Shown piece by piece: positions 11,467 through 23,346 of a stretch of 64,000 nucleotides of DNA (position 1 is the first letter of the stretch; every line of letters starts with the position of its first letter). A program made the position numbers and the translations under genes. The DNA comes from Sipunculus nudus (taxonomy: Eukaryota; Annelida; Sipuncula; Golfingiida; Sipunculidae). The stretch lies in NCBI GenBank assembly GCA_026874595.1, contig CM049320.1, forward strand, positions 41,922,714-41,986,713, written 5' to 3'. The notes beneath the pieces were generated by a model, which was given only the letters and a program-made list of their open reading frames with translations, ran no database searches and had not been told where the DNA came from.

Positions 11467-14400
11467 GTAGGTCACAGTTTAATTGAAACCAGAGATAAGT
11501 ATATGTTATCTCTCTGCTAAGTATGTATACAGGACACTGGGTAAAGACTCAGTTGATATACCCTGCAGTCATTCCAGGTCACCTTCATTTTAACACTGCT
11601 TGGTATAGCAAGGTTCTATGGGTTCCATCACCTTAGCTGGCACATAGCAAAGAATTGTAATCAGACCAATGAGAGTATGGTTTTGCATTGTGCATCCAGC
11701 TCCAACTTTTAAACATGCAGCACCCACTCTCAATGGTCTGATGCTTTGCCCTGTGCCAGAACCAGTGTAAGAGCAGATGTAGCATGGTTGAAGTTTGGAG
11801 CTGGATGCACAATGAGCCATGAGTTCATGACCTGCACAGTGGGCTCTTATATTGGACTGGTAAGACTAATTTGGAATGCATCACATTCCATCAAGTTGCA
11901 TAGATATCGGGGTAAACAGCCTGTAATTTTACGAATGATGAATTAACACAAAAGAATACATGTGAACTCACAACCCAAACTGAAACTCCTCAAAGGTAAC
12001 GGGTCATTTCCTGTAATGGGTACAAATTTGCTGCCAACCAGTAACTGTGCAAGCCATGCTTGTATTCATGTGGTCAGAAATTCAACAAACATGTTCTCTA
12101 ATGATTTACCAATAAGCAGATAAGCAGATATTTTCTCGCTCAATGTAGGAGTAGTTAGAAAGTATACTAAAAAAGCTAAGGATTGATCTGGTTTATGTAA
12201 ATTGAGAGCTAGTTGTAGACCATGAAGCTTTGAAAAACCTGATGAAAATATTTGCATCCTCATAGAGTGTGTTCCTTATTGAAGGATGTAACGGCACTCT
12301 TAAGGCCAGTATGCTGGTCGTAGACTACAATGTCAGAGGGCTGAAATGGCCCTAGATGCACAATCTGATACCATGCTCTCATTGGTCTGTTTTCAGTTCT
12401 TTGCTCTGTGCCACCCTGGTGGTGGAACCCCGAGAAACTTGCTATAAAAAGCAGCGGTTAAAATGAAGGAGATCCAGAACATCTGTAGTGTAAAACTGCT
12501 GCGTGAGGCACTCAGTAAAGACATATATAAATGTGGCTCTTGGCTGGAGCTTTGATCAATAGAAGTTAAAACATAATATGTTATTTTCCATTTCATCCAG
12601 GAGCTTTAAAATCTCACTAACTTCAGTTTTCTTAATTTCATTAATTAAACACAAATAAAATATGAAAATATTTGAATACTCTGTATAAACAAAAATTAAT
12701 ATCTGCATGTCTTGAAACAGGATTGAAATATGATCTAAGGGATTTACTAATAGGTAACAGCATGACAGCCTCCATTCATAAATTATTCAGTTAAATATCA
12801 TGCACAAGTTCAGAGAAGCACTTACATGACAGGTGTGCTGCATTATATTTTACGATTCTTATTTCCAGGTTATCAGAATTTGTCTGCCACATTCCAAGCT
12901 GTAAGAAGACATTCGATGCCATATCAAGGTAAATATTTCTGTTAATATATAAAGTAGTGATGCATATATATTTCTTGTTTGTTCAGGAAATTTTCTAATT
13001 CCCCTTTTTTTGGGACAGGGTGTGCTTGGCCTTGTCTGCCATCCATTTTGAGGGTAGGGTTTAGTAGGTTTTATCTGAGGATTTTGTCCAAATGGTGTTA
13101 TTTCATCACAACTCACCATAATTACTTACAAACAGATTATCTCCCCTGAGTTTGATTATGGGCAACATTCATGCATATTTAATAAGGTCACAGGTCACTA
13201 GGCTACTTTATGGTGTCACCGCGATAATTTATTAAAGATTTTGATAAAACTGAACAGAAATGTTAATCAATAAGATATCTTGCCTAGGTTCAATTTCCAG
13301 CAAAATTCATGCATATTTAATGAGGTCAGAGGTCACCCTAGTGACTTACCAAAAATCCTATGGATTTTCATGAAACTCATTATACATATTTACCAATAGA
13401 GTTTCTCACAGGGATTACCTTTCCATCAAAATTCACTCATATTTTATGAGGTCAGTGGTCACCAGATACACGATGTTGATGAACAGATGTGTTGAAAGTT
13501 TGTACAGTTAAACCAGTGGATTGCCATCTGATGAAAGGAATCTGTTGGAAATTATATTCTGATTGAAAGATAAAAAACGACCAATGATTGATTATAAATC
13601 AATTGTTTTTATTATCTTGAAATATGCTGTATAAAATTATCCCTAAATCATTGCCGGAGTAAATTGTTTATAACTTGAAAATGAAGCTGATAGGTAAATG
13701 GCCAGATTGTTGACGCTTATTTCTTGGATAAAGTTAAGCTTTAATGTTGTTGGCTGTTTTATGTCTGTCTTTCTTATATCTGTGACACTGACAGAGAAGA
13801 AGAGTTTGTCAGGATAATAGGACTTCTTGGATGTGCATGTATAATCATTTATGATCAACTATGCAAAATTGCAATCAGTTAAATCAAATAATAGAAAATG
13901 ACTATTCAATGATTGATATAATCAATTAATTTGCACACCACTACTGAATTGATATATCATGATGTATTGATAATATCACGATAAGAGCTGGTAAAAAGAG
14001 TATACTGGTATTGGTTATATTGTGCACTGTAAGGTCTGATATACCTGCTTATGTTTATGTGTTTACAGTTATGAGACACACTACAACACAGCCCACAGGA
14101 ACGTGTGTTCAGACTGTCACCGATCATTTCCAACCAGCCACCTTCTCGATATCCACATACTGGAGTCACATGACACCATGTTTGATCTCCTAGCAGCCAA
14201 ACAGAAAATGGTAAACCGTTAATATCTCTGTTTACAGTTATAGTCATGTTCTAGATGCAACTATGTTTATTAGTTCTCTTAAAAATGTAGGTAGTTACTA
14301 CCTTGTTAATGACTAGTTTCCTTTTGAAACTGTGTACTATTACAGCTATGTTAATTGCCTCTACTAACTCTTTAGAATTTTATATACTAGCTTATTACCC

Positions 14401-17400
14401 ATTCAAAAGGTGCTTTGAAATATGCATGTTGTTAACAGATAACATTTTCTATTGAATTATGCCAATGGAGGTACCTAAACACATTAGTTTATTTTTTGCA
14501 AGTTTATTGGTTAGTTTAGAAAAGAGTTAAGAAATGTCTCCTTTCAGTTCAGTGGTGATTTGGCCTTGGCCAATGATGTAATGTGCTTTATTCAGACATA
14601 CTGTACATTCCTGTCATCCTGCTAATTGTTCTCCAGATAAGTCGGGAATACTAAGGTTTTAGCAAGGTCCTGCTGCCGCCAAAGGGTTTTCTTGTGAGCA
14701 GGTTAACTCACAAAATACATCATGGATCATTATCAATCTTCACATGTGCATAGGTATGGGTGAGATGATAAAGCCTGTATAAAACAGGGTCATGACTTTG
14801 TATAATCAGTTTATAGTGTCTGTGAAAATCACACAAATTCTTAAATAACTCAAAAAAACATTGCATGGATTGGTTCAAAACTCAGGTTGACCAAAGATCT
14901 TGAATAACTTTACAGTAGTGTCAGCTTTATAAGTTAGCATTCAATCATATTATGCACATCCATAGATATGGGTTATAGGATGAAGTCTATTCATATTGGG
15001 GTCATGACCTTTACTATGAGAGTGGCATTTGAATTTTTCTGTATTTGGTGAAAAACAAACAAAAAGATATTTCTCAAGTGGATGCATGTATTTTTCTTAA
15101 AATCAAAATGTTAGATGGTAAGTTGTGGACAGTGACCTTGACCTTCAGTGTCAAAAATGCCGATATATAGGATTTTTGTGAACCCTGTAACTTTTGAAGT
15201 ACTGCATCATTTTTCTTAAAATTTGACAAACAAATTGTTTTCATGAAAATCTTAGACATGTTTGAAAACTGGTGACATTGACCTCAGTCTTCAAGCTCAA
15301 TGTGTAAATATATAGGATTTGTCTTAACCCCGTAATTTTTTTTAAGTGCATATTTTTTTACAATTTTGATACACAGATTGTTTCCACCAAGTTTTCAGAA
15401 AAGTTTAAACGTTATGACCTTGACCTTGGTCGCCTCGGCCTTATAAAATATCAATGTATGCTTCAGAAGAAAGGGGCTTATTTAAAATGGGTATGCCCTA
15501 ATTGTCTGGGGACACTACGGCATCTCTGATGCCACAATTCTAGTTTCTAACATTATTGGCAAACTACTTCTTCAGAAATGTGACTAAAAGTTGTGAATGT
15601 CAGTCCATAATGTCACAAATCATGTTTTTCAGCTGAACCTCATATCCCATGGGCTGCTTGTTTTGGGATTGAGGGTATCTACTTTAGTTTCATTATATGC
15701 TTTGTTTCAGTATATGTGTTTAGTAGAAGCATGCCAAGAGAAATTCACAACTGCAGGAGATAGAAAAGACCACCTAGTGAAGCAGCATAAATACCCATCA
15801 AGCTTCAGGTTCCACCGATCAACACAAAGTAGGTGAGTAAAGTAGGATGAACAGGTCTTGATGCCACACATAGCTGGTGAATCAATTGTAGTGACTGGGT
15901 CCTGAATCCACATGCAGCTGATGAGGAAAGATTAAACCAGGCCTTATAACTAGTGCCACAGTTTGCAAGAGAGGGAAGTGTGTGGATTGGTTCTTAGTGC
16001 CACACTTGGTGAAAAATCTGTGGATAGGGTCTCATTGCCACACTCAGTGGGTGAATGAAGCCTGTAGACAGGGTCTCAGTGCCACACTCAGTTGGTGAAT
16101 GAAGCCGGCAGTCTTAGTCTTAGTGCCACACTCAGTGGGTGAATGAAGCCTGTGGAGTGGGTCTTAGTGCCACACTAAGTGGGTGAATGAAGCCTGTGGA
16201 CAGGGTCTTAGTGCCACACACAGTGGGTGAATGAAGCCCGTTGACTAGTTTTAGTGTCACATTAAGTGGCCAAATGAAGGCTGTGGCCTGGGACTTGGTG
16301 CCACGCTCAGTGGGTGGGTGAAGTGTGTTGACTGGGTCTCAGTGTCACATGTTAGACTTAAAATTTATCACACAAGATTTGGTGCCTCAAAACTGTACTA
16401 GATATACACTCCTTATCATTATGGCTTGTAATCTTATGGGTCTCCTCACCTGCATAAGCTAGAGTTACACTATTGAGACAAACAAGAATCAAAGAAATAA
16501 CAGTGTTTTGTTTACATTGTGTCGGGTGAGGGTAGTGTCCCTTTAACCCAAAGATGGTGGTCACATGTTTTTTTGCTTTAAAAATGAGTATGCCAAATTT
16601 TAGTAATTGTTAAAAAGAAATGTAAATTTCCAAGTTTGTGGAGGGTTATCTGGTCTGGAGAATGTTTTAGTCATCCTGGTACTTGTTGTTCCCCGCTCCC
16701 TCGGAATCTGGACATTGAATTGGGTTTGTCTGTCAGTCTGTCATGTTTTCATTTCAGTGCGATAACTTTCCTCAGTATTATTTGATTTCATTTAAATTTG
16801 GTCATTGATTGCTCTCATGCATACCTTGGTTGGGATAGGATTTGGAGTGTGTGTCTGAAAAATCTTTCTCACCAGCTCCAAAAATAAAATAAAATTTTGG
16901 TCCCAATTCACACCAAAAATTATGACATGGGCGGTGAAAACTAAAACATGTCCACTATAACATGTGGAGACATCTTCAGGCCAAAAAAAAAAAAACTAAA
17001 ACAGAAATTGAGAAATGAGAAGGTAAGCATGAAAGGCATATGTGGGGGACTTAAATTCCACAAATTTGCTTGTTACAGGTGTAAAACTAAACGAGAGAGG
17101 TTGAGCAAAACCAGCACCATGGAGGTGGACTCTGTGACAGAATCAGCCCCAGCAAGTAGTGTCTCTGACCAAGGAGAAGCCATGCAAACAGACCAGTCCA
17201 ACAAGCCCAGGAAGTTTATATACAAGTAGGTCATCATCCATTATGTCCTGGCCACAGGGTTTTCAATTGGAAAACAAGTGACCAATGGATCATGAAGCTC
17301 AGCTGACTATTTGTGGTTGCCTTTTTATTGGCAAGGGTTTTGATTTCTTAATATTCATGAATGTAACATAATCACGAATATGAAACCATCGGGAATAAGA

Positions 17401-19163
17401 TGCCCCATCAACTAAGATGAACAAGAGGGGCAATGCATCTGCACAAACAGATTACTTCTGATACCCATGGAAACAACCTTTTGTCATAATCTGTGCATTG
17501 TATCCAAACTGGCCCATGTATACAAGCATTAATCATTGTATAACACGTGGTAATCACACAAGATATATCGATTGTGACAATGGTCAAAGTGAATGACTGA
17601 AATGAGTGAGGTATTGTAGGATTAATTCTAAATTTTAAACGAAGACAAATAGTGCCATACTTAGATTTTATAGGTTGTTTTGAGTGGTGAAAATGAAACT
17701 CTAGTGAAATGTTAAAATGAAGAAATCAAGAAATTTCGGCCTGGCAAGTATAAACCACAGTAACTAGTGTGATAGTACATGTTCATGCACATACAATTGT
17801 ATATGGTACTGGTTGTCCTGAAGGCACTTTAAACAAGCCTGTAATTTATGCAAATTAGTTTATGGTGACCTAATTATCCATGCGGAGGAAAGCATTTGGT
17901 CGGGGTCTCTGTGTAAAATTGGCATGACTTAGCACCAGTGATTATGATACTCGTCATTTCTGAACATTTACAACTGCTTATATTGGGAAAATATTATTTT
18001 CGGCATGTAGCTTGCTGAATAAAGGCTGCAATCACCTCATTTTAGGTTCCAACAGAGATTGAATTACTAATGTCACTACCATTTTTTACATGTCCTCACA
18101 GTTGGATAATTTTTAACACAGCTGACTTTAAGTCATCTGAGGTATAGGTATGGCGCTTTGTCTGTCGTCCCTCCGGGCGTCAGGCCGTCCAGTCGTCTAG
18201 TAGCAGGGCACAAATCATAACCACTGAACCTAGAAGCCTGTATCTAAAAACCTAGGAAGGTCCATAAAAAAACTCCTTGGATACCTGATATTAGGTCACT
18301 GCGACCTATATCCTCTGAGCTAGGGGGCTTGTAAGTACCCCCAGAATAATAAAAAATTTGATACAAAACCTCCAGTAACTTGATAATTAATGCATGGATT
18401 GTCATGAAACTTTCCTTGAATATTGACCATGACTAGTTTTGTCAGTTCCTGAATAATGGTGGTGCCACCTGTATTTTTTCTTATTTTTACAAATATTTTC
18501 TATTTTTTTTTACTATAAAATGACAACATTCATGTCAGTTTCTCAGCTGTGATTCCATCTAGTGTCCAAAAACCTGGTGTGTTTATAGATCAGAAGTGGA
18601 TGCCCTATAGTAATCACCCTGTCTGTCTGTCCATCCGTTTATCCACACAAATGTGTTTCAAGATGATAACTCCAGGTTGGATTGACAAATGGATTTCAAC
18701 ATGACCTAGCTACAAATGGTCCACCACTAATGAAAAAACCTGTATTATTTTTGGGTCATGAGGTCAAAGGTCAGGGTCACAAGACTCACTTATTTAAAAA
18801 GATAATGGCTGCTTTTTCAAACTTTTCATCACAAACTTTCCATCTTCAAGATATTACTCACCTGCCGAAGGCTTGTTTAAATGTTTTAAACAATCAAGTT
18901 TCAGTATGTAGAATCCTGTATGTGTATGTCTGTACTGGGAATCCTTGTCAGCTGTCAGTAGTAGATCTTTAAATTTGTGTTTCAGAGTACCACAGAATAT
19001 ATGTTTTGGTCATGGTGCAAGTCGAGCTTTCACAAGGAAACCAAAGAACCAAGGAAAAAAGAAAAAGCACTGGCATCAAAAGAACAGCCAAGGGGATTCC
19101 ACAGTTGATATACAAGATGTCATTATGTCAGACTTGTCAGCGGCTCTGGAGGAACACTCATGA
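11324..19163 (+). CDS. ZNF511: ZNF511, complete six-exon gene (263 aa)
   Basis: Nuclear C2H2 zinc-finger protein of the small, poorly characterised ZNF511 family. Exons: 11324-11466, 12869-12928, 14069-14210, 15711-15832, 17079-17225 and 18986-19163, with frame kept throughout. Family blocks include IDDQFFEEGN (residues about 16-25) and the C-terminal VPQNICFGHGASRAF, which matches human IPSTICFGQGAARGF. Finger 1: C54, C59, H72, H77. Finger 2: C81, C84, H97, H102. Finger 3: C118, C123, H136, H141. A Ser/Thr/Glu-rich linker (exon 5) and a Lys-rich stretch PKNQGKKKKHWHQK follow. Human ZNF511 is of similar length. The start is the first in-frame ATG after a stop, with a second ATG three codons on; an upstream coding exon cannot be excluded, because CACGACAG just before it could serve as an acceptor. 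The gene is tail to tail with DNAJC16. Confidence 0.93.
11467..12868 (+). repeat. ZNF511 intron 1 with an inverted repeat of a dispersed family
   Basis: The segments 11685-11718 and 11781-11813 form an inverted repeat of about 33 bases (arms CATTGTGCATCCAGCTCCAA with a 3' continuation). Related sequence recurs at 12300-12500 and at 40150-40440, sharing CTCTCATTGGTCTG and GCTCTGTGCCA blocks. It is a dispersed non-coding repeat. Confidence 0.55.
12869..12928 (+). CDS. ZNF511: ZNF511 exon 2
   Basis: 60 bases between TTTCCAG and GTAAAT. It encodes LSEFVCHIPSCKKTFDAIS, the first half of zinc finger 1 with its two cysteines. Confidence 0.93.
12929..14068 (+). repeat. ZNF511 intron 2 with degenerate repeats
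   Basis: From about 13130 to 13470 a degenerate unit of roughly 130 bases recurs three times, each with a TTCATGCATATTTAATRAGG-like core and GGTCACC. The same core occurs near 24720 and 39265. It is a dispersed repeat family with no coding content. Confidence 0.5.
14069..14210 (+). CDS. ZNF511: ZNF511 exon 3
   Basis: Acceptor GTTTACAG, donor ATG|GTAAAC. It supplies the two histidines of finger 1 and all of finger 2 (CSDCHRSFPTSHLLDIHILE), then SHDTMFDLLAAKQKM, close to the human sequence. Confidence 0.95.
14211..15710 (+). other. ZNF511 intron 3
   Basis: AT-rich intron. Around 14740-15450 weakly repeated blocks with GACCTTGACCTTCA-type motifs appear, as in other repeat-derived stretches of the window (for example 49740-50050). 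No coding signal. Confidence 0.4.
15711..15832 (+). CDS. ZNF511: ZNF511 exon 4
   Basis: Acceptor TTGTTTCAG, donor AG|GTGAGT. It encodes finger 3, YMCLVEACQEKFTTAGDRKD followed by HLVKQH and YPSSFRF, matching human YQCLVEGCTEKFKTSRDRKD. Confidence 0.95.
15851..16351 (+). repeat. 44-bp minisatellite in ZNF511 intron 4
   Basis: Units with GTGAATGAAGCCTGTGGACA and GTGCCACACTCAGTGG recur at a 44-base period (for example 16051, 16095, 16139, 16183, 16227). About ten units, more diverged at both ends. It starts 19 bases after the exon 4 donor. Confidence 0.8.
16352..17078 (+). other. Rest of ZNF511 intron 4
   Basis: Non-coding. A TTAAAGGGACA-type end occurs inverted near 16537-16547, like the end of the element at 2303, which suggests another MITE remnant. 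Confidence 0.35.
17079..17225 (+). CDS. ZNF511: ZNF511 exon 5
   Basis: Acceptor TTGTTACAG, donor AA|GTAGGT. It encodes a low-complexity linker (MEVDSVTESAPASSVSDQG, then EAMQTDQSNKPRKFIY). Human ZNF511 has a similar acidic, Ser-rich stretch here. Confidence 0.88.
17226..18112 (+). other. ZNF511 intron 5, first part
   Basis: Non-coding. It includes a left end of the Helitron-like type near 17277 (GACCAATGGATCATGAAGCT) and a start of another dispersed repeat near 17418 (AACAAGAGGGGCAATGCATC). Confidence 0.4.
18113..18660 (-). mobile_element. Helitron-like repeat fragment, inverted
   Basis: Read on the minus strand the stretch ends in a hairpin, CTCAGATGACTTAAAGTCAGC, preceded by GACGGCC-type repeats. 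This is the right-end structure of the repeats at 5379 and 43588. Its left limit is not clear. Confidence 0.45.
18986..19163 (+). CDS. ZNF511: ZNF511 exon 6 (last coding exon)
   Basis: Acceptor TGTTTCAG, then KVPQNICFGHGASRAF, the conserved C-terminal family motif, and a basic stretch. The reading frame stops at TGA 19161-19163. The tail DVIMSDLSAALEEHS is longer than in the human protein. Confidence 0.93.
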
Positions 19164-19254
19164 CAATCTGCAGGATACAGGATTATCAGTCCATACATCA
19201 GAAACAGGGCTCACATGACCAAATGGTTCTTCAAAGTAAACACAAACCAGTCCA

Positions 19255-19590
19255 TGGCAGAAAGCATGGTTTTTGAGAGTGAACATATGGCAGTTTACAG
19301 CAGTTAATATAATGGTTCTTGGCAGTGAACACATTGCAGTCTACAACAGTTAGTTGTTCATGACAGTAAACAAATGGTGGTCTACAGCAGTTAGTGCAAA
19401 TGGTGGTTGAGAGGTGTCTGTGGTAGTTAGCATGGTTCTTGAGTGAACATCTGGCAGTATACAGCCTACTCAGTTGGTTCTTGATGATGTAACCATGGCA
19501 GTATACCGCATACTAATATGGTTCTTGACATTGAAAACATGCAGTGTACTGCATACTAATGTTGTTCTTGACATTAATAATTGGCAACAG
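19255..19590 (+). repeat. Degenerate tandem repeat in the ZNF511 3' region
   Basis: Five to six diverged units of about 55-60 bases with TGGTTCTTGACATTGAA and GCAGTCTACAGCAGTTA motifs, starting about 90 bases after the ZNF511 stop codon, so probably in the 3' UTR. Confidence 0.6.
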
Positions 19591-19782
19591 TAGAGTGGTT
19601 TGCTGGTACTCCGGTTTCAGGAATTTTGTGGTTGAACAGCTAGGGCTTGGAGATACAGGATACAAACTGTGAATTCATTTTATTTTTTCATGAGAAATCC
19701 TGTTTGGGAAAGTAAATTATTCTCATATATTTTGGATATTTTTATCATGTTTCATTCTCAGGAGTCTTGTTAAGCAAAACAA

Positions 19783-19788
19783 AATAAA
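19783..19788 (+). promoter_or_regulatory. Candidate ZNF511 polyadenylation signal
   Basis: AATAAA about 620 bases after the stop codon at 19163. It is the first canonical hexamer I noticed downstream; transcript evidence is absent. Confidence 0.4.
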
Positions 19789-22686
19789 AAACAAAGACTG
19801 TTATATCTGATATTTATTTAAGTCTTATGAAAAGAGATAAACCCTGAAAGAGGAACTGACATACAAGAGTCACCAATTACCACTTCATATTGTCAGACTG
19901 GTACCTTGTGGTCTTTGCATTTATTTCTCACCCTGATTTTTACATTTATATATATATATACTTATCATATCATATTATATATGGTGTTACCATTGGATAT
20001 GTATTTTGCTTTACTTCTGTACTTGTGCATGACTTATTAAATTACCAATGTTCCATAATTTATATATATTTTTGGAATCACAAAAAGGATATAATAAACT
20101 TCTGCATATTTGTTCAGATGATGGTTATTATTACAAGTAAGGGAATCAAAATCTCTACAAGAGAACTATGTATGGGAGAAATCTGCTATCACAGCAAAGC
20201 AAGTCAAATTTTTACTTCCAAGGAGATCCTACTGAGATAACATTGCAAATGATTCATGCAGAAGTGATAATTCTATTGATACTAATTGAAAGAAAAAAGC
20301 CCAGCTAAATACAGAATTCTCAATTTAAGCCAAGCTAAATACAGAAATTTCAATTAAAGCCCAGCTGAAAACAGAATTCTGTAGAGGGCTATTATACACC
20401 TGGTTTTTTTTCTGACATTTTTACCTGAATTAAGTTTCGCAGTGAATTCAAAGTTTTCAATAAATTCAACATCTTGTATGTCTTGTCAGTTTCACTATTT
20501 AATTTTTTTTAACTCGAGTGACCTTTGAAGTCAAGTTGATTGCATCTTTTTTTCAATATTGCTCTGATCCCAAAGCACTATCCTCTCATAGTTAATGTAG
20601 AATTACATACTGTTTCAGTGTGCCAGGTGTTTTCGCAAATCAAAGCACTTTCCAGAACACTGCATGCTTTTGAAAATGTCCAGTTTTACAGTATTTTTAA
20701 ACGGACCAAATTATTTACACTTAATTCATAATTTACCTCTCTCTGCACTTGGATATATAATCCATTAATTACTCAGTGTCATGGAGGCCTAGATATTTGA
20801 CAGAATGAACCAACAAGGAACCTTACAATTAAGTATTCAGAAAATATAAAAAATCAATTTTTACAGCAAAGTGAGAACTATATTACATAAAGAATACAAC
20901 ATAATGAGTCTGCATGGAGTGAAGAATATAACATGAATTGTCATTATATACCTTGCAATGCCCAGAGAACGTTTTTACAGGAATTAGAATACAATTGCTA
21001 CAACACAATTTTAAACATTCCATTTCCCAACAGATGATGATATTTATAATGCTCTGGTGTTTATACATGATCAAAAGAATACCTTGGTGAATTTTGTTAA
21101 ATCTTATAATATAATGAATAAGTTAGCTTGCATATATACAACATACATGAGATACAGTGCAGAAATATGATGAAATGTGAATACTGTGAGAGACTGTAAG
21201 TGGCTCTTATGATTGCCATCTGCATAGACCCAGTTAGAGCCACAGGTCACTGCATTCATTTATTTTGCATACAGAAGCACATGCCCTGTTAGACGATGGT
21301 GAGCCTGGGTGATTGTTTCAGCCAGCAGTTCGGTGTGTTACATCAACATTGCTTACTTCCTGACCCATCCAGCTGAAATGTGACACCTGCACCAGGCTGG
21401 CTGAAAAAATCCAGTGCATAACCCTGGTAACAACCCATGTAGCCAGCGGTCTTGTGTAGCCAGTGGTTCAGTGTAAGGACACTCACAGCAGTGATAATGT
21501 AACACTTGCACTGCACACCTCTGGCTGAAACAATCGCCCGTTTCACCACACTCAAGATAAGATGTACTTAAATTGGGTGCATCGTCAGAAGATGCTACAT
21601 TTCCATCTGCTAGATAAACTAGTTACTAGTTGTCATGACAGCAAGAGCACTGGGTAAAATCCCATTCCCTGCCAATTATAACTATAATTTAGTATTGCAT
21701 TATTGCAGATCATAAATGTCTTGTTCATAAATATCTTGTTAATAAATATCCTTCTGTCGCTTAAGAACAGATGCCTACTTTTCAAGACATTTTGAAACAT
21801 ACAGTGAAATAATACCCGGTAAAACACAATCAGTGAATCCTTGTAAGCATCAGTGAGATCATTTTCATTCCCTGCTGGTGCAGCAAATTAAATAACAGGT
21901 ACACAATACTTATTACTATCACCTGACAACATGACATGGTACATATAAGATGATGATACCTGAATGTTCCTAACACACATTCACACACAAACATACAATT
22001 TTAAAAATTCATCCTTAAATACTGAAAACATGATATATTTGTACCTGTGGAATTTTGTTTGTCAATATCAACATGCATATTTAATGAGAAAAATGATGGA
22101 ATATAGAGTTGATTGAATTCTTAATTTTTGATGTATTCCAACATGCAGACTGAATCATTCAAACTGGTCTAGTCTCATTGGAAAAGTTCCCTCCATAAAA
22201 TGTTGAATCCAGATGACACAGTTCCTGTGTCTATTTACCAATATCAATATAGATATTTTAATGAAACATTATGGGTAAAGAAATACAATATTTCATTGGG
22301 TGATTTGAATGAATCTTTCATTTTTCATGTACTCTAAAGCCTGCCACCCACTGGCAACTTTGCTGTGATACAATGTGACTAGAATCGAAAGGAATCCATG
22401 ACTCATCTCCAATTATAATCACATATGAGTTGCTGGTGAGCGGGACTTGATATGTGACTTACTAATGGCAGTGGGCAGTGATCACAAAGTTTCTGGCATG
22501 TCAGATAACTTGCGATTCAATTGCGATCCTTAGCCACTGTTGCATGCATCTGTGATTGATAATCACTGAATATCATCCAGTAGGTTGCAGGAGTTTTGGT
22601 CAGGTGACTGAGTCTATGACTTGACCTACCTATGTGGACACCATTTTATAAAGTTTATCACCCGCAAAATGAAGAAAGAAGGAAAC
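19789..22686. other. Region between the 3' ends of ZNF511 and DNAJC16
   Basis: No gene seen. It contains a short tandem stretch near 20300-20370 (AAGCCCAGCTRAAWACAGAA-type, three units) and the MITE at 21298-21549. The rest is AT-rich without a recognisable feature. Confidence 0.5.
21298..21549. mobile_element. MITE with about 27-bp terminal inverted repeats
   Basis: The left end (GGTGAGCCTGGGTGATTGTT, then TCAGCCAG) and the inverted right end (GGTGAAACGGGCGATTGTTT, then CAGCCAG) pair over about 27 bases with a few mismatches. The 250-base interior is non-coding. A second end of the same family lies at 54436-54484. Confidence 0.65.
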
Positions 22687-22692
22687 TTTATT
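22687..22692 (-). promoter_or_regulatory. Candidate DNAJC16 polyadenylation signal
   Basis: AATAAA on the minus strand (TTTATT on plus) about 270 bases after the DNAJC16 stop codon. Plausible position; not confirmed. Confidence 0.4.
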
Positions 22693-22961
22693 CACCACCA
22701 GTTGCAAGCAGTGACAGAAAATTGCAGTCACCAGTTGTCAGTTGCTAGCAGTCGCAGATTATCACTGACTGCCTGCGAATGGTTACAGATAAAAAAAACC
22801 CAGTGGATGGCAGGCTTAAAATGAAGACTGGATCATTTACACCCTGGCTTTAAATAAGGCTGAGTACTCTGCTGTTCATTAGCAATGAATGTTGCACCCT
22901 GAATCCAGTTATGACTAAGTATTTATGAATATTCATGAGTCATGGGATGTATGAACTGTAA

Positions 22962-23346
22962 TCACTCAAACTCTGGCCATTTAGTAATCCTGAGTCTCTT
23001 GAGATCTCCCTCACACAGTCTGTCCATCCAATGTCCCAGCCCCACCAAAAGCTCCTTTTGAAACAGCTTGGCAGCAACTGATGACTCAGATTCATCAGAA
23101 TCATATTCATCATCGCTTGAATCAAACCCCATAAAAGCCCCAACATGTTTCTGTGATTCCTTGTTGCGGGGGTGGTACATGCAGTAATACTTGCGTGGTC
23201 CATTCAATGACAGCACCGTGCCAATGCAGTTTCTTATATTAATACTGCTCAGGTCTCTTTTACAGTTCAAGGTTTCTTCCAACAGTCTCCTAAACCATGG
23301 CAGATAGTTCTCCAGTTGTAACACCAAGAACGTGAAGGCATCAGTC
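22962..23346 (-). CDS. DNAJC16: DNAJC16 exon 14 (last coding exon)
   Basis: Acceptor TTCTGACCAG, then [20 protein letters not shown] and [18 protein letters not shown] matches human ALNGHKKYFCLFKP. An acidic run ([17 protein letters not shown]) is followed by [20 protein letters not shown] and WPEFE. Stop TGA is at 22964-22962. Confidence 0.96.

Noticed and set aside
15851-16351. CRISPR-like spacing in the 44-bp repeats
   Set aside because: Simple minisatellite in an intron with no spacers.
19890-20240. 116-codon frame downstream of ZNF511
   Set aside because: AT-rich, low-complexity codons (Tyr/Ile runs), no similarity; probably 3' non-coding sequence.
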